Made by a program: the position numbers and the translations under genes. Under the pieces are notes generated by a model. That model ran no database searches. It saw only the letters and a program-made list of their open reading frames with translations, and was not told where the DNA came from. Source: Undaria pinnatifida (lineage: Eukaryota > Sar > Phaeophyceae > Laminariales > Alariaceae). Taken from it: 64,000 nt of DNA. The stretch lies in the NCBI GenBank assembly GCA_012845835.1, contig JABAKD010000025.1:15849966-15913965 (forward strand), written 5' to 3'. Positions 22,482-33,489 of the stretch are shown here, piece by piece (within the stretch, counting starts at the first letter, position 1; every line of letters begins with the position of its first letter).

Positions 22482-23895
22482 TAAAAAATGAAAATACACT
22501 GCAGCTGTGAGATCGAAGATTTCGTCGAAACTCATCTTTGCAAGCTGTGTGTGATACTCCGATCGCGCGCATTACCAGTTGTGTGTCCTCATTAAGGATA
22601 TAGGTCGGCGACTCCCCTTACAACTACAGTGTAGCTATCAGGGTCAACAGGGTGATTTTAGTCAGTCTGTGCGCGGAAACTATAAAACCCGTTTCTGAGG
22701 GGGACAAAATCTGACAGCTGTGAAGGGAAATGTATCCTTTTATCAAGTGAATCTTGTAAGTCGAATATCCGGTGAGGGGGGTGGGGCGGAGTTTTGAAGG
22801 ACGTGGGGGCCTGGTTTTGATCAAAAGCGAGCGGGTTTGGAGGGGAGGGGGGGGGGGGAAAGGGGGAAATTTGTGCATGTAAGCTATAAATCCTTTCGAG
22901 GGGATAAATCTGACGGTTTTGGCACCAGTATATTATTGGGGGCGGGGGGGGGGGGGGAGGAGGGGCGGGGGGGGCAGCTCAATATGTGCCTGGAAACTAT
23001 ACATTATTTTGAGGGGATAAATGTGACGGTTTTGGAAATAATACATCGGTTTATCATGTATATCCTGGGGTAAGTCGTACAATCAGTGAGTAAAGAGAGG
23101 GTGGAGTGTTCGAGGGGGTGGGGTTGGGATGGGGTGGGGGGGAGGTGGGGTGTGTGAGGCCGGGGGGGGGCGGGGGGGGAGGAAGGGCTTTAGGTGAGGG
23201 GTTTGTTATACGAGTGGTGCTAGGTCCAGGCGATGGTGCGGGTGATGGGGAAGAAGGGGGCGTTCGAGGCGGGGAGGGGGGGGGGACACAGCGGCATGGA
23301 TGGCTCTCGAAAGACAATGAAGTGATATCCTGTGCGTGAAGTGTTTATTAATGTCCACGGCGGATTTCGATATTTGGTGGGGCGTTGAATAAGGGAGAGC
23401 AAGAGGGGGGGGGGGGGGGGGGAAGATTTTCTAGGAGGTTTAGGTCACAAATAATATTAAAATACACTTCGGCTGTGAGATCAAAGATATGTAGCAGCTT
23501 GTTATACGCGTGGTGCTAGATCTAGGCGATCGTGCAGGTGGTCGGAAAAGAGGGGGCGTTGGAGGGGGGGGGGGGGGGGGGGGGTTGGGGGGAAAATAAT
23601 TGAAAACTACGTCATGGATGGTCAGAAAGATAATGACGTGATATCAACTGCGTATAGGTGTTTATTACTCAGGCCGATTTTGATTGTGAGTGGGGCGTTT
23701 GGACAAACTAGGCGGAAGGGGGGGGGGAATCGGGGGACGGAGGGGCGGGGGGGGAGGGTTGGGGATTTTTAAATGAACAAGAGGGGTCAGTGGAGGGGGA
23801 GGGGAGGGGGGGGGGGGGGGCGGGGGGCGGGACATATCAATATGTGCGCGGAAACTATAAATCCTCAAAGGGGACAAACCTGACGATTGAAGCAA
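22482..23895 (+). repeat. Family A repeat, long copy
   Basis: The head reads AAAATACACT, CAGCTGTGAGATCGAAGA, CTCATCTTTGCAAGCTGTG, TGATACTCCGATCGCGCG and CCTCATTAAGGATATAGG. The body follows: repeated modules of GGAAACTATA, GAGGGGATAAAT and TGACGGTTTTGG, each followed by a G-rich run. The right part includes GTGGTGCTAGGTC, CATGGATGGCTCTCGAAAG and a second, diverged head near 23460. No functional coding frame is present. The proline-rich frames on the opposite strand come from the G-runs. Confidence 0.78.
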
Positions 23896-25400
23896 TAAGA
23901 CATCCCTTTATATCATCTGGCTTGTAATGTTTACTATTCTAGAAGGTTTGATGTTAGATGCAGCATGCAACCCAGTGTTCAAGTGTACCATATTTATGTC
24001 ACCTGTACAGTCGTCGACCGAGGGTACGGCAGAAGTGGCACGCCCATTTTGTGCTACGGAGGTGAGGGTCTTTCTTTGCTTTACCTCGATAAACACTGGA
24101 CTCCGAAACACCTGCTGGAAAAAAAAACGTGACCAACAATTCCATCGCCGTCCATGTCGCTAGTCCAAAAAGCACAGACAAGCAACGTTGTCATTTTTGC
24201 GAGTGACTCTGAGAAGAAGCAGATGCTCAACTTGAGCAGCGTAATAATAATTCATTCTCCACCTAGGAATAATTCCGCACCTTTCGATTGTTTCGCAGGG
24301 ACACCTTGCATCCCCGTGGCCCAGCGCTGGTTCGAAAGTTAGCTTTCGATCGAATACCCGAGCAGACGCGTGGTTCGGTCCTCCACGAAAAGACACCCGG
24401 CAACTGTTTGTACCTATCGATGAAACGGGGTCATGCACATCGAAACGGTTGAGTGCGTAGAGCGTCATGCTTGCATTGTTAGCAGAAATATTTTTGTGTT
24501 GTCCTTGTGTTGTCGATTGCACGCTGCTGTAGGGGGATACCCCGTTTTCGCCACAAGATTTGGGCCACTCGCAGGGGTAGTAGGTTACTCATTTGACGCA
24601 TGATACGATAGAGGTGCGCCACTTTTTTTGTGGGGGTATTCTCATTTCGGGAGTTTAAGACCTCTCCCAAAAACTGTTCGGGAGAGATAAGAAACTGCTG
24701 CCGGATTAAACATCCCATAGCTTAGGTACACAACGAGAATCACGGGAAAAAAAAGGAACATTTCGGACGATTTTGTGGTGAAGGAGTTTCCTCATTCAAA
24801 ACCTTTTTAGACAAAACGTGCTGCCTCTATCGTAGCACGCGACCGGTTTAAACTAGACCCTCGAGTGTGGAACTACTGCGCAGTATGGTACCTTTACGAT
24901 TTTACTTGTCGTAGGTGACTACTACAGTAGTAACAGTAGTAGTGCATAGAAATGGTAGTCGGGTTGCGCAAACTATCACAAAGTGATATTTCGGGTAGGA
25001 TGCTGGACTCCTCATGTTAGAAGCTCGAAAGACATTCTACTGCATGCACCGCTAGCGTAGTATCACATCGCAAAATTGTATAGCACGAAAGCGTATGGCC
25101 ACAAAGGAACAGCAAGGAAGGGAGTATCTCGGGCGAGTGATCCCGAGCCTCTAAAACAATCTCCCAAAACTCGGCCCCTTAAAGTAGCCTGTCCCTGAGT
25201 CATTTGTCGCATGAAACGATGGGAGAAGCACTATTTTGACATATTTTATTTTCTTCTTGAATAACGGGGGTCCGGAACCCAATACCTACCCGTGGAATGT
25301 CCTCCTTGTTTTGCTCTGGTACTCGTTGCATGGCCCGTCCAATCAAGTTTCACACAAAATCACATATTTTCGGGCTTCGAGTTGTTCTGAGCGCCTTTCC
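23896..25400. other. No gene supported; motif K-like and family C-like debris
   Basis: A short plus frame near 23990-24061 ends at a possible donor (ACGGAG then GTGAGG) but has no recognised motif. Motif K-like boxes lie at 24781-24850 and 24990-25070, and a palindromic GGGCGAGTGATCCC at 25130-25144. Confidence 0.35.
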
Positions 25401-25403
25401 AAC

Positions 25404-25760
25404 TCAATATCCCAGTATAAATCGAAGTTTGTTGTCCCCATGTTGGAATTGCGGCGCCATTGACACATCTTGATTATAGTACACAGCTCCAAAAGTGCCA
25501 AGCGCGATCATCTTTATCGTCTGGGAAACGCTTGAGGCAGTCCTAGTGTTCTTCATGCCCCACGCTTGCCGCGCAGCTTCCAACGATCGATGTAGTTCGA
25601 ACGCATCTCCAGCACCAGCAGGCTTGATTGCTGCTTCCTGTGGCCGATTATATGGTCGGCAGGTGTTTCCCCGACTTTGTGTGCGTCTGAAGTCCCGAAG
25701 GCGTAGACAACGTGCCACCAGGGACCGTGGATACTGATAGCGTTTTAATGCCGTGATCAC
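25404..25760 (-). CDS. Unassigned open frame, low confidence
   Basis: The 118-codon minus frame has a polar, protein-like middle part (AGDAFELHRSLEAARQAWG, then SSVSQTIKMIALGTFGAVYY). No motif is recognised and there is an overlapping antisense frame. It could be an exon remnant. Confidence 0.22.
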   Translation of the reverse strand: MITALKRYQYPRSLVARCLRLRDFRRTQSRGNTCRPYNRPQEAAIKPAGAGDAFELHRSLEAARQAWGMKNTRTASSVSQTIKMIALGTFGAVYYNQDVSMAPQFQHGDNKLRFILGY

Positions 25761-26204
25761 GGCCGTCGACTGTATGATAATACAAACATCGTTTGTTTTT
25801 CACTCGAAGCTCGAGAAAACATGTATTTCGAATATGAATGGTCATTCATTAGTCTGGGTTATTAGCATCGAATGGGGGGTTAACTTTGATTGATATTACC
25901 AGGATTGGTCGGAGCTCGGCCTCTGAAATACGTCGGCACAACTCGTATTGTTTCCAGCCATGTTTTTTTTGTCGTAGAAATTTTCGAAAACCGTTATTCG
26001 GAGATAGTACAAGTAACGTTTCTAACTGCAAAAGAGGCCGACAAACCCTTGAAAACTCAACGGATTCGGGGGAATCGGGCTAAAGCCTGACACCTCTGCA
26101 TACCCTTGCCTTCGCAAAAACTCTGTGGGCGAGAATTCGAGCGTCAAATATGGGGGATAGTTTATCGGGGGGGGGGCGGGTTTTCTCACCCCCTGTGCAC
26201 GTTT

Positions 26205-26408
26205 TCATGACTTATTCAATGCCCGTCGCTTTGATCTCGTTGCAAAGAATGCAGCCCACGGTTTGGTTTTCTCAAGCTCGGCTCCGCCCGCGCGACAGCA
26301 CTCCTTGAGAATGGGCCAAACGTCTATAATGATGAGAACGACGAAGCCGAAGGTACTTCCATTCGATGAGTAAAGAATGGCGATGTGGCATGGATCATCG
26401 ATTTCCAT
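26205..26408 (-). CDS. Possible terminal exon of a membrane protein
   Basis: The minus frame reads MEIDDPCHIAILYSSNGS, a hydrophobic span FGFVVLIIIDVWPILKECC, then EKTKPWAAFFATRSKR and a stop. The frame stays open upstream of the Met, so it may be the last exon of a gene whose other exons I cannot place. The family is not recognised. Confidence 0.33.
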   Translation of the reverse strand: MEIDDPCHIAILYSSNGSTFGFVVLIIIDVWPILKECCRAGGAELEKTKPWAAFFATRSKRRALNKS

Positions 26409-26627
26409 GTTTTCGACGGATTTTGCCGGACAGTTGCCCCCATGACCAACACAAACCTCGTTTCGACTTCAAACTGTCAAAATCGAGGGAGAATAACGTG
26501 TATTGCCAGACAGTGACGTCGAAATTTGATCACGGATGCACCGAACACAAAGGCCACGGGATTGGTAATCATGTTCATCTTATAGCACTCCCACGTTTTA
26601 CACAATGTTTAGTTTCGGCGAGGTAGA

Positions 26628-26706
26628 GAGCTTCTCAAGTGAAGAGGGCAAAACCAACATGACCACAATATAATAGCTAACGTGCACATCTACCGTGTAG
26701 CATGCG
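26628..26706 (+). repeat. Dispersed core motif K, copy
   Basis: GAGAGCTTCTCAAGTGAAGA, an AAAACCAACATG stretch, then CACATCTACCGTGTAGCATG. The box order matches the other K copies. Confidence 0.5.
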
Positions 26707-27289
26707 CCGGCTTCACACTACCTGCGCTACAGCCGCACCGTTATTGTTCTAGGAGTAAATTGCGAAGCTCTATGCTTCACCCGAACCCTGGGTTTGAGCA
26801 AATGTAATACGAAACTCGACGAGTAAACTCGTGTTCTACGTACACAAAAAAGGACTACACAAATTGCACATAACAAGAATGGCATCATGAGAAGTTTTCT
26901 ACTATAGTCGCGGTTTTCAGCAAATACGATCACCAAATATTGATACGTCTACGGTGGCATGCGGCGTCTTGTTTGTGATGATGATCACCACGCTGATAGT
27001 GTGCAGCATGACCTCGAACGTCTTGTACGATATGATAAAGAGATAGGAGCAACAAAGTGTCCTAAAGTGTCCCGCATATTGATCCACGCAAACGCTCCAT
27101 ACATCATCATGTATATTGTCTTCAAGTTCAAATTACCCCCCCCGGCACCCCCTCCCTCCCCGCCACCCCCCCCCTGGGCGAAGACATGGCAACACGCGTA
27201 GAGTAAGCTCCAATACATTTTTGCGGTCTGACAATGTTGGAGATACCCTCCCTAAAAAAACGCCCTCCCCGCATCGGCTATTTGGTTTA

Positions 27290-27422
27290 CAGGATATTAT
27301 AAAAATTAAAACACACTCCAGCTGTGAGATCGAACATTTTGTCAAAACTCATCTTTGCAAGCTGTGTGTGATACTCCGATCGCGCGTACACTGGCTTGTG
27401 TGTCCTCATTAAGGATGTATAT
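27290..27422 (+). repeat. Family A head-only copy
   Basis: CTCCAGCTGTGAGATCGAAC, CATCTTTGCAAGCTGTGTG, TACTCCGATCGCGCG, then CCTCATTAAGGAT, after which the body is absent. Followed at once by an inverted A copy. Confidence 0.75.
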
Positions 27423-27439
27423 ATATTATATACTGATGC

Positions 27440-27665
27440 ATTCCATAGGCCGTCGTATTTTGCTAACCTCAAAAACGGGTTTGATAGTCTCCGTGACTAG
27501 ATATTGATTAACATCACGCTGTTGGCTGTGGCACAAGCTAGAGCTAACGTCGATCCATGTCCTTACGGAGGACGCACACCCAGTAATACGTGCGACTGGA
27601 GTATCGCACAGAGCTTGCAAATATCAGTGTCGACGAAACCTTCGATCTCACAGCAAGAGTGTGTG
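27440..27665 (-). repeat. Family A copy, inverted
   Basis: Reads CCTCAAAAACGGGTTTGATA, then the reverse of the head (GGAGTATCGCACAGAGCTTG, GATCTCACAGC). More diverged than the head-only copy next to it. Confidence 0.55.
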
Positions 27666-28689
27666 TGTGTGTTTTGGTCAATAATACCGGGTTCTTCAAC
27701 TGAGGGACCCGATATCGTTAGAGTGCCCTTAGACGCAAGCGACCATAGGCAGGGGTTTGGTAGTAATTTTGCCGAAAATATTTGTAGATCGTGCCGGGCA
27801 AAGCTCCTCAGCTAATGTCTATGCTCTGCGTAATCTCGTTGGAATGCCTCGTGCGTTAGGTTCCATACCTGGGCCGTTGAATTGCTAGGAATGTCTCGTG
27901 GGTTGCGCTCCATACCTAGGCCGTCTTTGATAATCCATCAGGGTGTGTTTTCACTTATCTCGTAGACAGTGGAGGGACGAGGTGGAAAGCCCCTCGTGTG
28001 AAGAGCTGCAAGATAGATAGGTGCTACCTCTGTCAAGGCGTGGTTTTTTGGCGGAATCAGCTTTTGAACGGCAGGGCTTGTTGACCCAGGATCGTGGTAA
28101 TTTTACTGTATTTAAAAACATGTTTTGTTGTATGCGCCGGTGCTCATCTGGACGTACTTATGGTATACACCATCGATAATTCCTTTCGGGTGAGGTAAAA
28201 GAGAACCTCAACTGGGGAACGCAACAGTGGGAATGGCGCGCCTCCGCCGGAGATCCGGGCTACGGTATGTGGGTCACCTTTGGAGCTTGCTTTGCAGTGA
28301 CTCGGGTGTCAGTCCCGAGAGTGACCCCCTTGTTTCTTTGCGGTCTTAAGCATTCGTCTCGCTGCACCCACTGTGAGCATTCGTGTTGCTACAATTCGCG
28401 AACAGCATTCTCCTTGTACCGGTAAGCTACAATTCGCGATAAGCATTCTCCTTGCGAGAAAAGGGTGACCTACGTCGCGATTGAGATGTGCCTCAAAGAT
28501 ATTCGTCTGTAGGGTACACAGTTACTCGTGCGTGTGGTGCGAAAGGGGGGTACCCTGTGATACTGCGACACCCTACGGTATAGCCTTGGTCCCGATCACG
28601 TGTCTATCGTAGCGTACGTCCTGTATATTTCAACGTTTGCATTCTTTGTAGCAATTCTGCACTAACTGTGGAATTATTCGTTTTTTAGG
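27666..28689. other. Repeat debris, no gene
   Basis: Holds a 47-bp tandem pair (27841 and 27888, GGAATG(C/T)CTCGTG ... CCATACCT), motif K-like boxes at 27983-28045 and 28195-28270, a palindrome-bearing stretch 28296-28330, and a 38-bp tandem pair (28388 and 28426, GCTACAATTCGCGA ... GCATTCTCCTTG). Confidence 0.5.
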
Positions 28690-29330
28690 TTTACGACTGA
28701 TTCTAGCCCGCCTCCTCAAAACCGGCGAGTTTCTTCAACAAACGCCTCACCTCATGGCTGCTCGACACGAGGAGGTAAGCTACGAAAGCCAATATCTTCT
28801 CGTCTGTTCTTGTTTGCGTAGGACTATTGAACGATGACGTCGGGGTGGCAAGGGGCACGGTTTGAGGAGACACGGCTGGGAACTAGTTTCAAAACAACGG
28901 GGGAGGGTTGTTTGATCAAAGTTGGGGGGGGGGGGGCTACCGTGGAACGACTCTTACACGGATTTTTGAAGTTGATGTTTGTGTCAGACAGAGAAATGTA
29001 ACTTCCCCCAAATGGTTAGATGCACCCCTATAACGTAGGAGTAGCAGTATACAGGACTGGGTCTATGATATCCCGCCCCCTAAACCAGCGTTTTTCTTCA
29101 ACGGACGTTTCGTGGCTACTCGGTAGGAGGAAAGATGCTAAGGAAACTATGCAGTTATTTATTTTCTTACTCGCAAAGGCCTATCGAACGACGACGTCGG
29201 GGGGGCAAGGGGCACCGTATTTCAGAAAATTCGGCCGGGAGATGGTTTCAAAACCCGGCGATTTCGTTTAAGATAGATTAACGTCGGCTACCGTAGGACG
29301 ACTCACAGCCTTTTCAGCATCGACCATGAA
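28690..29330. repeat. ~365-bp tandem duplication
   Basis: Two diverged units, about 28690-28980 and 29060-29330, share TTTCTTCAAC, CGACGTCGGGG(T/G)GG, GGCAAGGGGCACCG and GGCTACCGT(G/A)G(A/G)ACGACTC in order. They lie just downstream of the sulfotransferase first exon on its strand and may be duplicated intron sequence. Confidence 0.55.
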
Positions 29331-29385
29331 CTCATGAAAAAGAATCATCCATGTTCGAACATGCTTCATCATAAAATCGATTCAC

Positions 29386-29462
29386 CTACATGCACGTCCG
29401 CGCCGTGCCCCCGTCTCCCAATCAAACATGATGCCCTTGCCGCCCTTTGGCTCTCCCCACGG
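29386..29462 (-). pseudogene. Sulfotransferase P-loop segment relic
   Basis: The minus strand reads GEPKGGKGIMFDWETGA, matching GEPKSGTAMMFDWATGA of the complete first exon 290 bp upstream. Only the P-loop neighbourhood is conserved, so this is a truncated duplicate. Confidence 0.55.
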
Positions 29463-29662
29463 GATATCCCGCGGGGCTCTGTTTACCAACATGGGACGTG
29501 CCACGGGAATAAGACGTCACATTAGACACTACTGCAAATTCTACGGGGCATCACGGAGAATCCCATTGGAATGTCCCACGGAACACACCATTGGAAATGT
29601 CCCGTGCAAAGTCTATTTCAACATACGATAACGGCCCTATATAGGCGCATCAGTCTCTTTAC

Positions 29663-30041
29663 CGAACAGTGTTTGCAGATGGGAGCACGTCCGAACCAGC
29701 GCCCCCGTCGCCCAATCGAACATCATGGCCGTCCCGCTCTTCGGCTCTCCTCTTTCTTGCACTTTCACGACTTGGCTCAGCAAACCGTTCTCCTCATTTC
29801 TCTCTAGCTTGCGGAAGAAGTTTTCGCATGGCGGACAAAACTCCTCGTCGTGCTCTTCATTCACCGCTAACACACCGGATTGTGGCGAAGATAGGCCAGT
29901 CAGCGCCAGGAAAGAGATCAACATCATCAGTTGAAGCATAAATGCTGCCGCCGACATTGCGACGGCCAGTCGTAAGGCACCGTTGGTTTTTATGGAAGGA
30001 TACCTAGCCGGAACGATACATGAGAGGGACGGGAACGGCAT
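29663..30041 (-). CDS. Sulfotransferase first exon (signal anchor and P-loop)
   Basis: ATG at 30041 begins a 126-codon frame ending at a donor: TGTTCG then GTAAAG, junction phase 1. A hydrophobic anchor near residues 23-50 (LAVAMSAAAFMLQLMMLISF) predicts a type II membrane protein of the secretory pathway. A CPPC pair precedes a charged stretch, then RGEPKSGTAMMFDWATGALV, where PKSGT is the 5'-phosphosulfate P-loop of PAPS-dependent sulfotransferases. The residue after PKSGT is Ala rather than the more usual Thr/Trp. The rest of the enzyme must lie downstream at lower coordinates. The only visible candidate, the exon at 14.8-15.5 kb, is 14 kb away and needs a different phase, so this is probably a separate or orphaned copy. 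The N-terminal ATG could also be the internal MSAAAFM. Confidence 0.66.
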
Positions 30042-30529
30042 AGTTTAAACTGTGTCGTCCGGACGACACACAACGCAAGCGTATGACGTTGGTCAACATA
30101 GCCGAGGGGTTTATCACTCAGGATTCCCACATCATCACTGATCAAGAAGCAGGCCATCTAAATCCCATTTCCGCTATAATTCCATGTGCATACGACTCAT
30201 ACCTAAAGTACAGGGTAAACATGCGGTGTCAGACACATCATGTGGTACAGGTTCACCGTTTTGTTTCTGGTGGGGATGACGTGAGGAGCTCTATACACGA
30301 TATACCTCACTACAAAACTTATTTTGAGTAACGCTAATAGCCTATGTGCAACAACCCGATGACCAGGCACGTGCGTGGTACGATAGGGGTACACTACACT
30401 TTGGTTTTCTGAAACTGTTTTCTGAAAGATGGACTCCGTAGCTGAATATATTGGAAAGGTCGCGTTCTTCTTTTCGACCGTGGCTACGGTAGGGAGCTAC
30501 GGTAGGAAGGTGCCTTTTGTTTTTCAGTT
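30042..30529. other. No gene supported
   Basis: The sequence upstream of the sulfotransferase exon has only short frames. A motif K-like block in reverse orientation lies at about 30490-30535 (GGTAGGAAGGTGCC, TTTTTCAGTTGCTC). Confidence 0.35.
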
Positions 30530-30690
30530 GCTCTGGGGCCCTCGCGCGAGTGACCCCCCTGCTCCTTGCGGCCATAGGCTTCCGTGCGGTGTGGTTTTTT
30601 TGTGATACGAATACCAAATGGGGTGGTTAGGTACGCTGCGATAAAAAATAGTCGCCGAACGTGTTGTTCGTCAGTGAGGTACATAGTCAC
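30530..30690 (+). repeat. Family C dispersed repeat
   Basis: CTCGCGCGAGTGACCCCCC, GGCCATAGGCTTCCGTGC, AATGGGGTGGTTAGGTACG, then TTCGTCAGTGAGGTACATAG. This is the cleanest match to the 16.7 and 46.0 kb copies. It runs directly into the minisatellite. Confidence 0.72.
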
Positions 30691-30699
30691 TCGTACGAG

Positions 30700-31358
30700 T
30701 ATGTATGATAGTATGTATGATAGTATGTATGATAGTATGTACGATAGTATGTATGATATTAGTATGTATGATAGTATGTATGACAGTATGTATGATAGTA
30801 TGTATGATAGTATGTATGATAGTATGTATGATAGTATGTATGATAGTATGTATGATAGTATGTATGATAGTATTATGATATTAGTATTATGATCGTATGT
30901 ATGATAGTATGAATGATAGTATGAATGATAGTATGAATGACAGTATGTATGATAGTATGTATGATAGTATGTATGATAGTATGTATGATATTATGTATGA
31001 TAGTATGTATGATAGCATGTATGATAGTATGTATGATAGTATGTATGATAGTATGTATGATAGTATGTATGATAGTATGAATGATAGTATGTATGATAGT
31101 ATGTATGATAGTATGTATGATAGTATGTATGATATTATATATGATAGTATGTATTATAGTATGAATGATAGTATGTATGATAGTATGTATGATAGTATGT
31201 ATGATAGTATGTATGATAGTATGTATGATAGTATGTATAACAGTATGCATGATAGTATGTATGATAGTATGTATGATAGTATGTATGATAGTATGAATGA
31301 TAGTATGAATGATAGTATGTATGATAGTATGTATGATAGTATGATAGTATGAATGATA
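30700..31358. repeat. 12-bp minisatellite (ATGTATGATAGT)n
   Basis: About 50 near-identical 12-bp units with point variants (AATGATAG, TATTATAG, GCATGATAG) and a few short interruptions near 30870-30900. Since 12 is divisible by 3, all frames stay open and would encode Met-Tyr-Asp-Ser or His-Thr-Ile-Ile repeats. These are not considered genes. Confidence 0.95.
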
Positions 31359-32124
31359 GTGAACACCCGGTAGTGAACAAGGAAGGGGGGCATATCGTTG
31401 GAAGATTATCATAACATCGCCATAACACCATCATACCACGATGATCATACTAAGATTGTCATGCTAAAGATTATCATAACATCCCCCTACCGCAGCCTTG
31501 GTATTTTGCAACATTGTTCGTTTTTTGTATACTCAGGACATGGGATTGGATATTGGGCAGAAAATTTGTAATTGGTTTTTTGACGCGTGCTACGTATAGA
31601 GGTAGCACGCTAAGTTCTAAGACGGTTTCTGAAAGAGGGAAGTCGTAAACCCAAAGTCGTCGCAAAAAAAAACGCTGCCTGTTTGCATAATTCTCGTCGT
31701 GTACCTAGATAGGCGCTCTGACATGGGATTTATTATCCGGCATCAATTTAGTTGTCTCCAAATCCGTTTTGGGAGAGGTTGAAGCTCTCGAATCGCGAAA
31801 AACCCCGCAAATAATAGTGGTGTGTACGTCTATCGTAGCAGGTGTGTTTTGACGTTAACAGAGCTCCTCAACTGCGGAGCCTCGGGGAATGATTAGTAGT
31901 GCCGTTTTGCCTGTAGAATGAATGCGTCACGAAGACCGTGGCCTACTCGGTACGGAAGGTATTGCCAGGTATCCAATTGCAAAACAGTCTGGAAGGAATA
32001 CCGACCATATTCTGGGGTGAAGGAGCCCCGGCGAAATCCAGAAAAAACGGGAACGCCAAAATGCTGCCTCTTTACATCGTCTCATGGCCAAAGTACAAGG
32101 CGAGCGTGAGCCATAAATATAAAT
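31359..32124. other. Repeat debris with two or three motif K copies
   Basis: K-like boxes at 31771-31850 (TGAAGCTCTC ... GTCTATCGTAGCAGG), 31861-31910 (GAGCTCCTCAACTGCGGAGC) and 32020-32080 (AAAACGGGAACGCC ... CTGCCTCTTTACATCGTC). No gene is seen. Confidence 0.45.
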
Positions 32125-32255
32125 ATATATTATAAAAAATGAAAATACACTCCAGCTGTGAGATCGAAGATTTCGTCGAAACTCATCTTTGCAAGCTGTG
32201 TGTGATACTCCGATCGCGCGCATTACGAGTTTTGTGACCTCATTAAGGATATATG
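32125..32255 (+). repeat. Family A head-only copy
   Basis: AAAATACACTCCAGCTGTGA to CCTCATTAAGGATAT, the same extent as the copy at 27290. An inverted A body follows immediately. Confidence 0.75.
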
Positions 32256-33475
32256 AACGCCCTCTTCTTCCCCATCACCCGCACCATCGCCTAGACCTAG
32301 CACCACACGTATAACAAACCCCTCACCTAAAGCCCTTCCTCCCCCCCCCCCACCCCCCCACCCCCCCCCCTCCAACGCCCCCTCTTTTCCGACCACCTGC
32401 ACGATCGCCTAGACCTAGCACCACGCGTATAACAAGCTGCTACATATCTTTGATCTCACAGCCAAAGTGTATTTGAATATTATTTGTGACCTAAACCTCC
32501 TAAAAATCTCCCCCCCCCCCCCCCCCCCCTCTTGCTCTCCCTTACTCAAACGCCCCACCAAATATCGAAATCCGCCACATTAATAAACACTTCACGCACA
32601 GGATATCACCTCATTATCTTTCGAGAGCCATCCATGCCGCTGTGCCCCCCCCCCCCCCCCCCCCCGCCTCGAACGCCCCCTTCTTCCCCATTACCCGCAC
32701 CATCGCCTAGACCTAGCACAACACGTATAACAAACCCCTCACCTAAAGCCCTTCCTCCCCCCCCGCGCCCCCGCCGCCCCCACACCCCCCACCTCCCCCC
32801 CAACCCATCCCAACCCCACCCCCTCGAACACTCCACCCTCTCTTTACTCACTGATTGTACGACGTACCCCAGGATATACATGATAAACTGATGTATTATT
32901 TAAGACCGTCACATTGATCCCCTCAAAAAAATGTATAGTTTCCAGGCACATATTGAGCTGCCCCCCCCGCCCCTCCCCCCCCCCCCCCCCGCCCCAACCC
33001 CCCCCTCCGCCCCAAATAATATACTGGTGCCAAAACCGTCAGATTTATCCCCTCAAAAGGATTTATAGCTTACATGCACAAATTGCCCCCTTCCCCCCCC
33101 CCCCCCCCCCTCCAAACCCGCTCGCTTTTGATCAAAACCAGGCCCCCCCTTTCCCTTCACAGCTGTCAGATTTTGTCCCCCTCAGAAACGGGTTTTATAG
33201 TTTCCGCGCACAGACTGACTAAAATCATCCTGTTGACTCTGATATCTACACTGCAGTTGTAAGGGGAGTCGCCGACCTATATCCTTAATGAGGACACACA
33301 ACTCGTATTGCGCGCGATCGGAGTATCACACACAGCTTGCAAAGATGAGTTTCGACAAAATCTTCTATCTCACAGCTGGAGTGTATTTTAATTTTTATAA
33401 TAAATCACACACAGCTTGCAAAGATGAGTTTCGACAAAATCTTCTATCTCACAGCTGGAGTGTATTTTCATTTTT
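32256..33475 (-). repeat. Family A copy, left inverted arm
   Basis: The complete order of A modules is reversed, ending with two tandem heads at 33300-33480. Between CAAAACCAGG and TTCACAGCTGTCAG it has CCCCCCTTTCCC, lacking about 80 bp present in the 22.7 and 44.3 kb copies. The arm at 34190-35440 has the same deletion. Confidence 0.78.
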
Positions 33476-33489
33476 TATAGTATATGATT

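Noticed and set aside
22624-23895. Proline-rich frames on the strand opposite the G-runs, with recurring PLKRIYSFRAHI-like phrases, also at 32532-33222 and 34336-34672
   Set aside because: The phrase arises because family A modules repeat. The C-run lengths vary between copies without keeping frame, so no common protein is possible.
14819-30041. One gene joining the 29.7 kb and 15.5 kb sulfotransferase exons
   Set aside because: Junction phases (1 and 2) do not match, and the 14 kb gap holds three exon relics and many repeats. Not excluded if a small linking exon exists.
30700-31358. CRISPR array
   Set aside because: The 12-bp unit has no spacers and the context is eukaryotic. No cas-like frame is present.
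30584-31412. Long open frames of repeated Met-Tyr-Asp-Ser or His-Thr-Ile-Ile
   Set aside because: They are the translation of the 12-bp minisatellite, open in several registers at once. There is no non-repeat domain.
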